Shown here piece by piece: positions 1 to 7,550 of a DNA stretch of 64,000 nucleotides (position 1 is the first letter of the stretch; the number at the start of each line of letters is the position of its first letter). The notes under the pieces are model-generated. The model searched no databases and was not told the origin of the DNA. It saw nothing but the letters and a program-made list of their open reading frames with translations. The stretch is from contig NZ_JAGINQ010000015.1 in assembly GCF_017876165.1 (NCBI RefSeq), forward strand, positions 1 through 64,000. Reading direction: 5' to 3'. The DNA comes from Azospirillum soli (GTDB lineage: Bacteria; Pseudomonadota; Alphaproteobacteria; Azospirillales; Azospirillaceae). The position numbers and the translations under genes are program-made.

Positions 1-37
1 TCGCGTCCGGGATAACGGCCTCTTTGCGTCGTGCCAT
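1..37 (-). CDS. IS256-family transposase, N-terminal 12 residues only (runs off left edge)
   Basis: An ATG at 37 on the minus strand opens a frame reading MARRKEAVIPDA, which continues out of the window. Transposases of the IS256 (mutator) family commonly begin this way, and a purine-rich AAAGGAG lies just upstream. Only 12 codons are visible, so the family call also rests on the adjacent element end and on its position interrupting another transposase. Whether the rest of the gene is intact cannot be seen. Confidence 0.55.
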   Translation of the reverse strand, partial: MARRKEAVIPDA

Positions 38-96
38 GCAGGGGCTCCTTTCGCTTCAGGATAACCCCACCGAGCACGAAATTCCGGATACTCCCC
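1..96 (-). mobile_element. End of an IS256-like insertion sequence inserted in an IS1380-type transposase
   Basis: On the minus strand the IS1380-type reading frame keeps its family sequence up to a Lys codon at 99-97 and then switches to unrelated sequence beginning GGGGAGTATCC at 96. That sequence leads in about 60 bp to the start of an IS256-type transposase. This is the layout expected for the terminal repeat and leader of an IS256-family element. The other end and any 8-bp target duplication are outside the window. Confidence 0.6.
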
Positions 97-1148
97 TTGT
101 GCGCCTTGATCAGGTTCTCCATTTGCCCGCGGGCGCAATAGACGGTCTCGTACGGCGCCTTGGGCGTGCCCGCCAGATTGGTCATGATGAACCGGGTATC
201 AGTGCCCTGGGCTGACGCCTCGACCCGGGCGATGACCCGCCGCTCGACCTTCCAGGTGCGGGCGGCGTAACGGAACTCGCGGAAACGCCGAACCTTGTCG
301 TCCTCGCCGGCGAGCCGGCCCATGGCGGCGTCCTCGGCCAAGTCGGTGACGCGCCTGAGCAGGACCGTGTTGCCGCCCAGGCCGAAGACGTAACCGACGC
401 GGTTGCGCTCGCACCAGCTCATCGCCTCGTGGCGGCCGTAACGGCTGTCGCCGCGCACCAGAATATCGACGCGCGGCCAGCGGGCGCGGATGGCCCGAAC
501 GACATGGCGCAGCACCAGCGCCACCTCGGCACCGTCCGGCGTCTTGCCGGGCCACAGGATGACGGCGACCGGCTTGCCCGTCGTCGCCTCGTAGATGTGC
601 ATCGGCAGGAAGCAGCGCCCGTCGTAATGGGCGTGGAAGAGGGACAGTTGCTGGGCGCCGTGGACGCGGTCCTCAGTGTCGTCGATGTCCAGCACGAGGC
701 GCCGCGGCACCGTGGCGAAGCTGTCGCAGAACAGCTCCACCATGGCGGCCATCATGCGCTTGAGCGCCACCGGGCCGGGCAGGTTTTCCAAGCGGCTGAT
801 GGTCGGTTGCGAGCACAGATCGGCGCCGCTTTCCAGCAGCCGGCCGACCGCCATTTTGAAAGCGGGATCGCTGCCCAGGGTGTCGCAGTCGTTGGCATCC
901 GGGTAGCCCACGGCGCTCAGCAGGGCGCGGAAGCGGATCATCTCCGCCAGCGTGTGCTGGATGCGCTCGGGAGCGCGCGTATCCTCGATGCAGTCCGCTA
1001 GGCGCTCGCAGATTTCGAGCCGCCGGTCGATCTCCGCCAGCAGCAGGATGCCGGCGTCGGAGGTGAGGCGGCCGTCATCGAAGGCGGCGTGAACCGGCTT
1101 GCCGGCAACCGGTGACAAGCCGGGCAGAACCCCGGTACTCTCGGCCAT
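97..1148 (-). pseudogene. IS1380-family transposase, C-terminus cut off by insertion
   Basis: Starting at the ATG at 1148 (MAESTGVLPGLSPVAGK) the minus strand encodes about 350 residues of an IS1380-type DDE transposase. Visible family features include LTSDAGILLLAEID near the start, RLVLDIDDTED with the first catalytic Asp, RGDSRYGR in the middle and YCARGQMENLIKAHK near the end. Family members are about 440-460 residues, and the motif normally continues into a conserved helical C-terminus. Here homology stops after IKAHK where an IS256-like end begins. The frame stays open across the junction, so a chimeric protein could be made, but the transposase is very probably inactive. Confidence 0.85.
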
Positions 1149-1274
1149 GGCGGGCGTGAACCCCGTTGATCCGTGGTGAGACTGCTTCAGCACCAAAATC
1201 ATACACGAATTCAGCGGCTTAACCTCGCGCCCGCCATCCCAGCTTCAGCTCCGGTGAATTATCCGGGCTAGTGG

Positions 1275-1895
1275 CCGATGGAGTTGGCGGGCGGAGGCCT
1301 GACCGCCGACGCCTTTGGCGAACGCCGCCCCAACCGACAGGCCCAGCGCAACGGTTGCCGCGAGGACCATCGGGAGCCGCCCCGCATGGCCGAAACGGCG
1401 CTCGCTGCATCCTTGAAGGGGAGCATGTGTGGGGCATCTCGACCCACCGCGTCGACGTGCCGATCACGGCGTCCCTGAATCGCCTGCTGGTGTCCAAGGC
1501 CGCAATCTTTTGGACGGCGTTCCTGCGCAAGCATCGGCACCGCCTTTTCTCCAGGACGATGCCAAGTCGCCGCTCCGCTCCAAGATGCCCAAGCTCGCAT
1601 CCTTGCTGGACGAAGCTGAAACCGACGCGCTGGCCTTTCTGAGCTTCCCGAAGGAGCATAGGCCTAAGCGGCCCTCGACCAACTCCATCGCGCGGCTGAA
1701 CAACTCAATCAAGCGGCGTACTGAAGTGGCGGGCATCTTCCCCGGCGAGGACGCTATCATCCGCCTCGGCGGCGCCCTTCTGGCGGAGCAAAACGATGAA
1801 TGGGCGGTTCAGCGGGCGCGCTCCTCGACCCTGGAAACCATCGCTCCGCTCGACGATGATTCCATCGTCAGCCTGCCCGCCGTGGCCGCTTGGCG
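1275..1895 (+). pseudogene. Decayed IS256-family transposase with several frameshifts
   Basis: Recognisable IS256 pieces occur in order but in three frames. NRQAQRNGCRE and EPPRMAETALAASL lie in one frame (about 1330-1420). GEHVWGISTHRVD follows in a second (about 1420-1465). AQASAPPFLQDDAK, KMPKLASLLDEAETDALAFL, NSIKRRTEVAGIFPGEDAIIR and LLAEQNDEWAVQRA follow in a third (about 1525-1850). The N-terminal part is missing and the internal region is shortened. This is an old, non-functional copy in the opposite orientation to the IS256-like end at the left edge. Confidence 0.85.
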
Positions 1896-2415
1896 CCCAA
1901 GCCAAACTCGCCGGAGATCGGGAGCGGTTTTCTGCCTTTGGCGCCACGCGCCGGGACGGGATCTCAGCCGTAGCCAAACCCTGCAGCCGCATCCGGGGAA
2001 ATGCACAACCATACAGGGCATAGTTTGTCTCCGTTCCAGCTTTTGCTGTAGCACTCAAAAGTGGAAAAATTTTCAACCATATCGATAAATTCGGCGTCCA
2101 GTTGCCGCGCTCCGTTGGCTTAGCTGTTTCACTCGCGCCAATAATCCTCCCAAAAAAGGCTAGCGTTTTGCCCAGCTTAAGGAAGCGTGTTTACGACATG
2201 ATGTCGCACCGACGTATGGGCGCATGCCATTGGAAGGCCGCTATCAACAACGATAAAAATCTATTAAGAGCTCTCGCATAGCGGGCTGTTGGCCGGTGCG
2301 GCACCAAAATAGGTTTGACTCGTATGCATATACTTTCTACCTTTTGCAACTGCTGAGCGGTATAGGTTCTATAACTCCTTGTGCCGGTTCAGTGGTTCAC
2401 GGACGGAGGGTCGTT
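1896..2415. other. Intergenic region, relatively AT-rich, no gene seen
   Basis: About 520 bp between the transposase remnant and the solute-binding protein gene. Base composition is clearly lower in GC than the neighbouring genes, as is usual at old insertion sites. No convincing frame, RNA gene or clean inverted repeat was found. The last 150 bp must carry the promoter of the downstream gene, but I could not pick a -35/-10 pair with acceptable spacing. A good ribosome site, GGACGGAGGG, lies at 2401-2410. Confidence 0.5.
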
Positions 2416-3390
2416 ATGAGGGCGTTTTGGGGTGCGGTGGTCGGCGCGACCTTGCTGATGGCATCGGCTGGCGTGCAGGCTCAGGAAAAGCTTCGGATTG
2501 GCCACGTGCTGCCGAAGGGTTCGCAGTTCAGCGAAGCCGTGCGCGTGATGAACGAGGAACTCCAGCGCCGCACGAACAACAAGTATGTGCTGGAGGAACA
2601 CCCGGCCAGCGTGCTGGGCTCCGGTCCGGCCATGCTGGACGCCGTGAAGCTCGGCACCATCGACATGGTGCTGTCGTCGTCGGGCGGCGCGCTGGCGCAG
2701 TTCAATCCCAACATCGGCATCCTGGACCTGATGCTGCTGTTCCGGGACGAGGCCCACGCGGATCTGGTCCTGGACGGCCCCATCGGTGCGGCTCTCCTCG
2801 ATTCCTTCAAAGATTCCGGTGCGGTTGCGCTGGGTTGGGCCGAGAACGGATTCCGGCAGCTCACCAACTCGCTCCGGCCGGTCAAGACTCCGGCCGATTT
2901 GAAGGGCATGAAGGTGCGCATCGCCGAGAGCGAGCTTTACAAGCAGGCGTTCCTGACTCTGGGGGCAGAGCCGTTCTCCATGCCCTTCGCGCAGCTCTAT
3001 CCTGCTCTGAAAAGCGGGCAGGCGGAAGCGCAGGAGAACCCGGTCACCACCATCGTCGGCTCGAAGCTGTACGAGGTGCAGAGCCACATCACGATCAGCA
3101 AGCACACCTATTCTCCGGGCGTCTTCCTGATCAACAAGGAGTTCTTCGATGAGCTGTCGCCCGAGCTGAAGACCGCCTTCATCGAGGCGGCCCGCGCCGG
3201 CGGCAAGGCTTCGCGCGAGTTCGTGCGCAGCCGCGACCGTGAGGGCATGAACACGCTCAAGACGACACCGATCACCATCACCAACGACTTTGATCGCGCG
3301 GCGTTCGAAGCGGCTCTCGAGCCCTTCTACAAGGAAGCGGCCAAGAAGTTCACGATGGAAAAGATCCTGGCGATCAAGAACGCCAAGTAA
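2416..3390 (+). CDS. TRAP transporter solute-binding protein (DctP family)
   Basis: A 324-residue protein of normal DctP length. It begins with a signal peptide (about residues 1-23, MRAFWGAVV...VQAQ) followed by LRIGHVLPKGSQF, the typical first strand of TRAP binding proteins. LRPVKTPADLKGMKVRI in the middle is the usual DctP core with its carboxylate-binding Arg region, and PFAQLYPALKSGQAEAQENP follows. The ATG at 2416 was chosen because GGAGGG sits just upstream and the signal peptide starts there. No DctQ or DctM membrane subunits lie nearby, so it is an orphan subunit. The next gene on the same strand is a chemoreceptor, so the protein may present a ligand to a receptor or feed a transporter encoded elsewhere. 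The ligand cannot be read from sequence. Confidence 0.88.
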   Translation: MRAFWGAVVGATLLMASAGVQAQEKLRIGHVLPKGSQFSEAVRVMNEELQRRTNNKYVLEEHPASVLGSGPAMLDAVKLGTIDMVLSSSGGALAQFNPNIGILDLMLLFRDEAHADLVLDGPIGAALLDSFKDSGAVALGWAENGFRQLTNSLRPVKTPADLKGMKVRIAESELYKQAFLTLGAEPFSMPFAQLYPALKSGQAEAQENPVTTIVGSKLYEVQSHITISKHTYSPGVFLINKEFFDELSPELKTAFIEAARAGGKASREFVRSRDREGMNTLKTTPITITNDFDRAAFEAALEPFYKEAAKKFTMEKILAIKNAK

Positions 3391-3548
3391 TCAGCACGCT
3401 TTGGTACCAACGGCGGGCGGCTTCGGCCGCCCGCGACAGCGGCGGGGAACCCGCGGGGCCGGACATATCGGGCTGCTGCGCCTTCCCCACCCCCTTGACG
3501 CGATCTCGCGCCCAACGTCCAAGCGACGTCTTTCCAACGGGTGTCCGT

Positions 3549-5561
3549 ATGTTTCGTTTGGCCTCGCACATGAAGATTTCGCAGAAAATCTACGTAGGCT
3601 TCATGGCCACGATCGCCTTGATCGTGTTTCTGGGCGTTCAGTTCGTGAACAACGTCGGTACCATCCGCGACGAACTTGAACGGGTCATGGCCGTCGGTCA
3701 CAACGCCATGAGCACGGCTCGCCTCGTCGAGATGAGCGAGCACATGGACCGGGCGGTTCTGACCTACATCGCGTCCCAGTCCGAGGCCGACCTGTTCAGC
3801 GCGCGCAAGGAAGTGGACGTGTTCGTGCGCGCCATCGGCGAAACCGACGCCCGCACGGAATCGACGGCGGACCGGGCGAGCATCAGCGCGCTTCAGAAGG
3901 CCGCAAGCAACTACCGCGCCGCCTTCGACACGACCGTCGAAGCGGTCACCCGCCGTCGCGAGGGCGTGGGCCAATCCTTCCTGGTCGGTGCTCAGCTGAA
4001 CACCACCGCCGTGGCCTTGGTGGAAGGCGCGCAGAACAGCGGCGAGGCGCCGGCGCTTCAGGCTGCGCTGCGCCTGCAGCAGGCTCTTCAAGCCACCCGC
4101 ATGGCGGCGGCCCGCTATTTCACCACCTTCGATCCCAACGACGCCGACTCCGCCAAGGGCGAGCTGGCGCGTCTGAGCGACACGATCCAGGAAGCCAAGC
4201 CGGTCATCACGAACAAGCGCCTGCTACGCTTCCTCGGTTCCATGGAGCCGCAACTCGTCACCTTCACCAAGGGGCTGGAGGACGCCGTCGTCGGCAGCCA
4301 GTCGCTGATCGAATCGCAGGCCCGGATCCGCGACATCCTGGCCGAGCTGGAGCGCGTCGTCCGCAGCATCGTCACGACCTTCTCGGACATGCAGACGCAG
4401 ACCCAGTCGCGCGCCGTCGAGGCACTCGACGCCAGCTGGCGCCAAGCCGTCATCACGCCCGTCATTGCGGTGCTCGCCGGCATTGTCTTTGCGCTGCTGA
4501 TCGCCAACTCGATCGTCAAGCCCGTCCGCAGCATGACGTCGGCCATGAGCGTGCTCGCCAAGGGCGACACCTCGATCCACATCCCGGCCACCGAGAATCG
4601 GGACGAGGTCGGCGACATGGCCCGCGCGGTCCAGGTGTTCAAGGAAAACGCCATCCACATGGAGCGGATGCGCAACGAGCAGGAAGAGCAGCGGCAGCGC
4701 AACGAGGCGGAAAAGCGCGAGACCATGGGCAAGCTGGCCGAGAATTTCGAAAGCACGGTCATGGATGTGGTCCAGCTCGTCATCCGCGAAGCCGAGGTGG
4801 TGGAGACCAACGCCCGCCTCGTCGCCAACGTTGCCGAACAGACGGTCGAACTGGCCACCCAGGGTGCCTCCGCCACCGAGGAGGCAAGCATCAACGTCAA
4901 GATGGTGTCGGAGGCGGTGGAGGAGCTGTCCCGTTCCGTCGCCGCCATCAGCAATCAGGCGTCCCAGTCCACCGAGATCGCCCGCGGCGCGGTCAACGAG
5001 GCGCGCGAGACCAACGGAGTCGTCTCGGCGCTCGCCGACGCGGCCGGCCGCATTGGCGACGTGGTCCATATGATCGAGAACATCGCCAAGCAGACCAACC
5101 TGCTGGCGCTGAACGCAACGATCGAGGCCGCCCGCGCCGGCGATTTCGGCAAGGGCTTCGCCGTGGTCGCCAACGAGGTGAAGGCGCTTGCCAACCAGAC
5201 CACCGTCGCGACCGGCGAGATCAGCGTCCAGATCGACGCCATCCAATCGACAACCTTCAGCGCCGTGAACGCCATCAAGCGGATCGGCGAGACCATCGAT
5301 CGCATGGACAGCATCGCCATGAGCATCTCGGGGGCGGTGCAGCAACAGTTCCAGGCGACGACGGAGATCAGCGACAACCTGCGTCAGGCGGCGTTGGGCA
5401 CCACAGAAGTCGCCAGCACCATCACCCACGTGCTCCACAAGGCGACGGATGCCGGCAGCTCTGCCGAACTGCTCCTGGAAAGCTCGGGCACCCTGACCCA
5501 CCAGACGTCGCTGCTTAAGGACGAAGTGAACTCCTTCACCGACCGCATCCGGGCGTCCTGA
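3549..5561 (+). CDS. Methyl-accepting chemotaxis protein with periplasmic sensor and HAMP domain
   Basis: A 670-residue transmembrane chemoreceptor. A first membrane helix (about 14-32, YVGFMATIALIVFLGV) precedes a large helical periplasmic region, then a second helix (about 300-322, VITPVIAVLAGIVFALL) leads into HAMP (about 323-370). The signalling domain carries the hairpin-tip sequence KQTNLLALNATIEAARAGDFGKGFAVV (about 512-540), which binds CheA and CheW. The start at 3549 is favoured over an upstream in-frame ATG at 3495 because it puts the membrane helix near the N-terminus; ATG 3570 is an alternative. It follows the orphan DctP gene by 158 bp and may be cotranscribed. The sensor is not a recognisable Cache fold by eye; a helical-bundle type is my inference. 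Confidence 0.93.
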   Translation: MFRLASHMKISQKIYVGFMATIALIVFLGVQFVNNVGTIRDELERVMAVGHNAMSTARLVEMSEHMDRAVLTYIASQSEADLFSARKEVDVFVRAIGETDARTESTADRASISALQKAASNYRAAFDTTVEAVTRRREGVGQSFLVGAQLNTTAVALVEGAQNSGEAPALQAALRLQQALQATRMAAARYFTTFDPNDADSAKGELARLSDTIQEAKPVITNKRLLRFLGSMEPQLVTFTKGLEDAVVGSQSLIESQARIRDILAELERVVRSIVTTFSDMQTQTQSRAVEALDASWRQAVITPVIAVLAGIVFALLIANSIVKPVRSMTSAMSVLAKGDTSIHIPATENRDEVGDMARAVQVFKENAIHMERMRNEQEEQRQRNEAEKRETMGKLAENFESTVMDVVQLVIREAEVVETNARLVANVAEQTVELATQGASATEEASINVKMVSEAVEELSRSVAAISNQASQSTEIARGAVNEARETNGVVSALADAAGRIGDVVHMIENIAKQTNLLALNATIEAARAGDFGKGFAVVANEVKALANQTTVATGEISVQIDAIQSTTFSAVNAIKRIGETIDRMDSIAMSISGAVQQQFQATTEISDNLRQAALGTTEVASTITHVLHKATDAGSSAELLLESSGTLTHQTSLLKDEVNSFTDRIRAS

Positions 5562-5574
5562 TGCCGGGCGAATA

Positions 5575-5606
5575 GCCGGGGTGCTGGCGACGGCACCCCG
5601 GCCTTT
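5575..5606 (+). terminator. Rho-independent terminator after the chemoreceptor gene
   Basis: A perfect 10-bp stem (5575-5584 with 5593-5602, GCCGGGGTGC) with an 8-nt loop is followed by CTTTCC, 14 bp after the stop codon. The T-run is short, so the efficiency is uncertain. Confidence 0.65.
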
Positions 5607-5662
5607 CCGCCAACATGATCGCCCGCCAAGCTCAGCTGCTAAAAATCACCTGCGAAAAATCG

Positions 5663-5699
5663 CGGCGCCGGAGCGGGGGTATATCCCGCTCCGGCGCCG
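5663..5699. terminator. 15-bp perfect inverted repeat between convergent genes
   Basis: CGGCGCCGGAGCGGG at 5663-5677 is exactly repeated in inverse at 5685-5699 with a 7-nt spacer. It lies 23 bp beyond the stop of the minus-strand cupin gene. There is no T-run on the plus strand; on the minus strand the hairpin is followed by CGCGATTTTTCG, so it most likely ends the minus-strand operon. Confidence 0.6.
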
Positions 5700-5722
5700 T
5701 CGTCGTGCTTCCGTGAGGATGC

Positions 5723-6220
5723 TTACTGAGGCGGCTTGTTGGACAGCGGCGCCCCGACTTCGCCGATGTAGAAGGCGAGCAGCCGGACAGGGTCCTTGCC
5801 CTCGTTAACCCCGCGGTGGAATTCTGTCGTCTCCACGAAGGCGTCGCCCTTCTTGTACACGTGGACGGTGCCCGACACGCTCCGGATGCTCAGCTCGCCC
5901 GTCAGGATGTAGGTGACCAGCGGGATGGGGTGGTTGTGGACGCCGGTGTCCGCGCCCGATGGGATTTCAGTGACGCGCACCGTGACCTGGGGCATGCCCG
6001 TCGGGTAGACGATCGGAACCCCGTTGCTGTGGGTCGTGGACTGCAGCAGGACCGAGGACTTCGGCATCGGAGGCGGCTTGACCGCTTCGGTCGTCGTGGT
6101 CTCGGCCTGTGCCGGCGCTCCCGCCAGCAGGCCGGCGGCGAGCAGGAGGCCGCAGAGGCTCAGCCTGCGGCGCAAGTTGGCATCGACGGTGCTCTGCCGC
6201 TGTTTCGTGAAATAGACCAT
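5723..6220 (-). CDS. Secreted cupin-domain protein
   Basis: 165 residues, starting at ATG 6220 behind GAAGAGAG. An N-terminal signal segment (about 14-39, LSLCGLLLAAGLLAGAPAQAE) precedes a single small beta-barrel. The cupin motifs are visible: GVHNHPIPLVTYILTGELSI carries two His and a downstream Glu as metal ligands, and FVETTEFHRGVNEG carries the second motif His. Single-domain cupins with this pattern bind a metal ion and act as small oxygenases, isomerases or binding proteins. Export to the periplasm is inferred from the signal peptide. It is the last gene of a minus-strand set with an MFS transporter (55 bp upstream) and a MenD-like enzyme, so it may act on the same compound. Confidence 0.8.
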   Translation of the reverse strand: MVYFTKQRQSTVDANLRRRLSLCGLLLAAGLLAGAPAQAETTTTEAVKPPPMPKSSVLLQSTTHSNGVPIVYPTGMPQVTVRVTEIPSGADTGVHNHPIPLVTYILTGELSIRSVSGTVHVYKKGDAFVETTEFHRGVNEGKDPVRLLAFYIGEVGAPLSNKPPQ

Positions 6221-6275
6221 GGCGCTCTCTTCACTTGAAGGGGAGGGTTGGACAGGGCGCCTTCGGCTCTGAAAC

Positions 6276-7532
6276 TCAGGCCGGATCCGCAGCGGTACGA
6301 CTCCCCTCGCGCATCGCCAGGGAAATGAGGGCGCCCGTTGAAAGAGCGGCAAGAACCAAGGCCACACATCCGGGCCACCCTGCGGTTTTCCACAGAAGGC
6401 CGGGCGCAATGGCGCCAAGGCTACCGCCGAGGTAAAAGCAGCAAACGTAAAGGCCGGCGGCCGCGCCTTTGTTCGTTGTCGCCACTCGGCCCACATAGCC
6501 GAGCGCCAGCGACTGACACAGGAACACGCCGCCGAGGAAAATGCCGGTTCCCACGACTACGGCCGCGAGATGAGGCAGCAAAAGGAGCAGCTGTCCGACC
6601 GCGCAGACGCCGAAGGCCACGCGATAGGCGTTGCCCGTCCCCAGGGTGCGCAGCAGCCAGCTGTTGACGAATGGGGCGGTCGCGCTGAGCGGATAGACCA
6701 GGAAAACGAGCCCGATTCCCGCCGCCGTCAGGTCGAAGGGTGGGGCCGCCAGATGGAACCCGAGGTAGGACAGGCACGCGGTCATCGAGAACAGGACGGT
6801 GCCGCCGCACAGGCTCACGGCTCGGATCCGGCCATCGCGGAGATGCTCCCGCATGCCCCGGAGGTTGGACAGAATCGACCCGGTCGGGCGCGCGGCGTCC
6901 GGCGTCAGCCAGAGCGCGACGAAGACCGCGCACAGCGCGGAGACGCCGGCCAGGGCCGCGAATCCGCTCTGCCATCCGGTGAGATCGGCGAGCAGCCCGG
7001 CGACGAACCGGCCTGCGAACCCGCCGATGGCCGATCCGGTCACGAACATGCCGGTGACCGACGCGCCGCGTGCCCCTTCCCAGCGGGTACCGATGTAGGC
7101 GACCGCGCCGGTGAACAGCGCCGGCAGCACGATGCCCTGGGTGAAGCGGACGGCCAGAAGCTCGTCCAAGGTGCCGCACAGCGTCAGAAGCAGCGTCAGC
7201 GGCACCAGGATGGAGATGGCCGCCAGCATGGAGCGCTTGCGGCCGAAGCGGTCGGTCAGCGGTCCGGCCAGCGGCGCCGACAGGGCGACCGCCAGCGTCG
7301 TCGCGCCGATCACCGCCCCGGTCTCCGCAGGGCTGGCCGAGAAGCTGCTGGCCAGCTGCGGCAGGACCGATTGGGGCGCGTAGAGGGGCAGAAACGCCGC
7401 GAACCCCAGGAGAAAGATCGCCACCCGCTCCCGCAGCAGGATCGGGGGAGGAGCGGGCAGGGCGGAGGACGCATCCTCGGACCTATGTTCCTCCTCCGCC
7501 TCGCGCGCCTTCTCGGATTGATGGCCGTCCAT
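6276..7532 (-). CDS. Major facilitator superfamily transporter (YnfM/arabinose-efflux-like)
   Basis: 418 residues with about 12 predicted membrane helices. The loop between helices 2 and 3 carries the MFS signature (PLAGPLTDRFGRKRSML), and the N-half has TGMFVTGSAIGGFAGRF, which resembles the YnfM-type efflux branch. About 35 charged residues precede the first helix. It starts 18 bp after the stop of the MenD-like gene and is surely cotranscribed with it. The substrate cannot be told; efflux of the product of the upstream enzyme is an inference from position. Confidence 0.85.
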   Translation of the reverse strand: MDGHQSEKAREAEEEHRSEDASSALPAPPPILLRERVAIFLLGFAAFLPLYAPQSVLPQLASSFSASPAETGAVIGATTLAVALSAPLAGPLTDRFGRKRSMLAAISILVPLTLLLTLCGTLDELLAVRFTQGIVLPALFTGAVAYIGTRWEGARGASVTGMFVTGSAIGGFAGRFVAGLLADLTGWQSGFAALAGVSALCAVFVALWLTPDAARPTGSILSNLRGMREHLRDGRIRAVSLCGGTVLFSMTACLSYLGFHLAAPPFDLTAAGIGLVFLVYPLSATAPFVNSWLLRTLGTGNAYRVAFGVCAVGQLLLLLPHLAAVVVGTGIFLGGVFLCQSLALGYVGRVATTNKGAAAGLYVCCFYLGGSLGAIAPGLLWKTAGWPGCVALVLAALSTGALISLAMREGSRTAADPA

Positions 7533-7550
7533 GGGATCCGCGTCGCGCGA

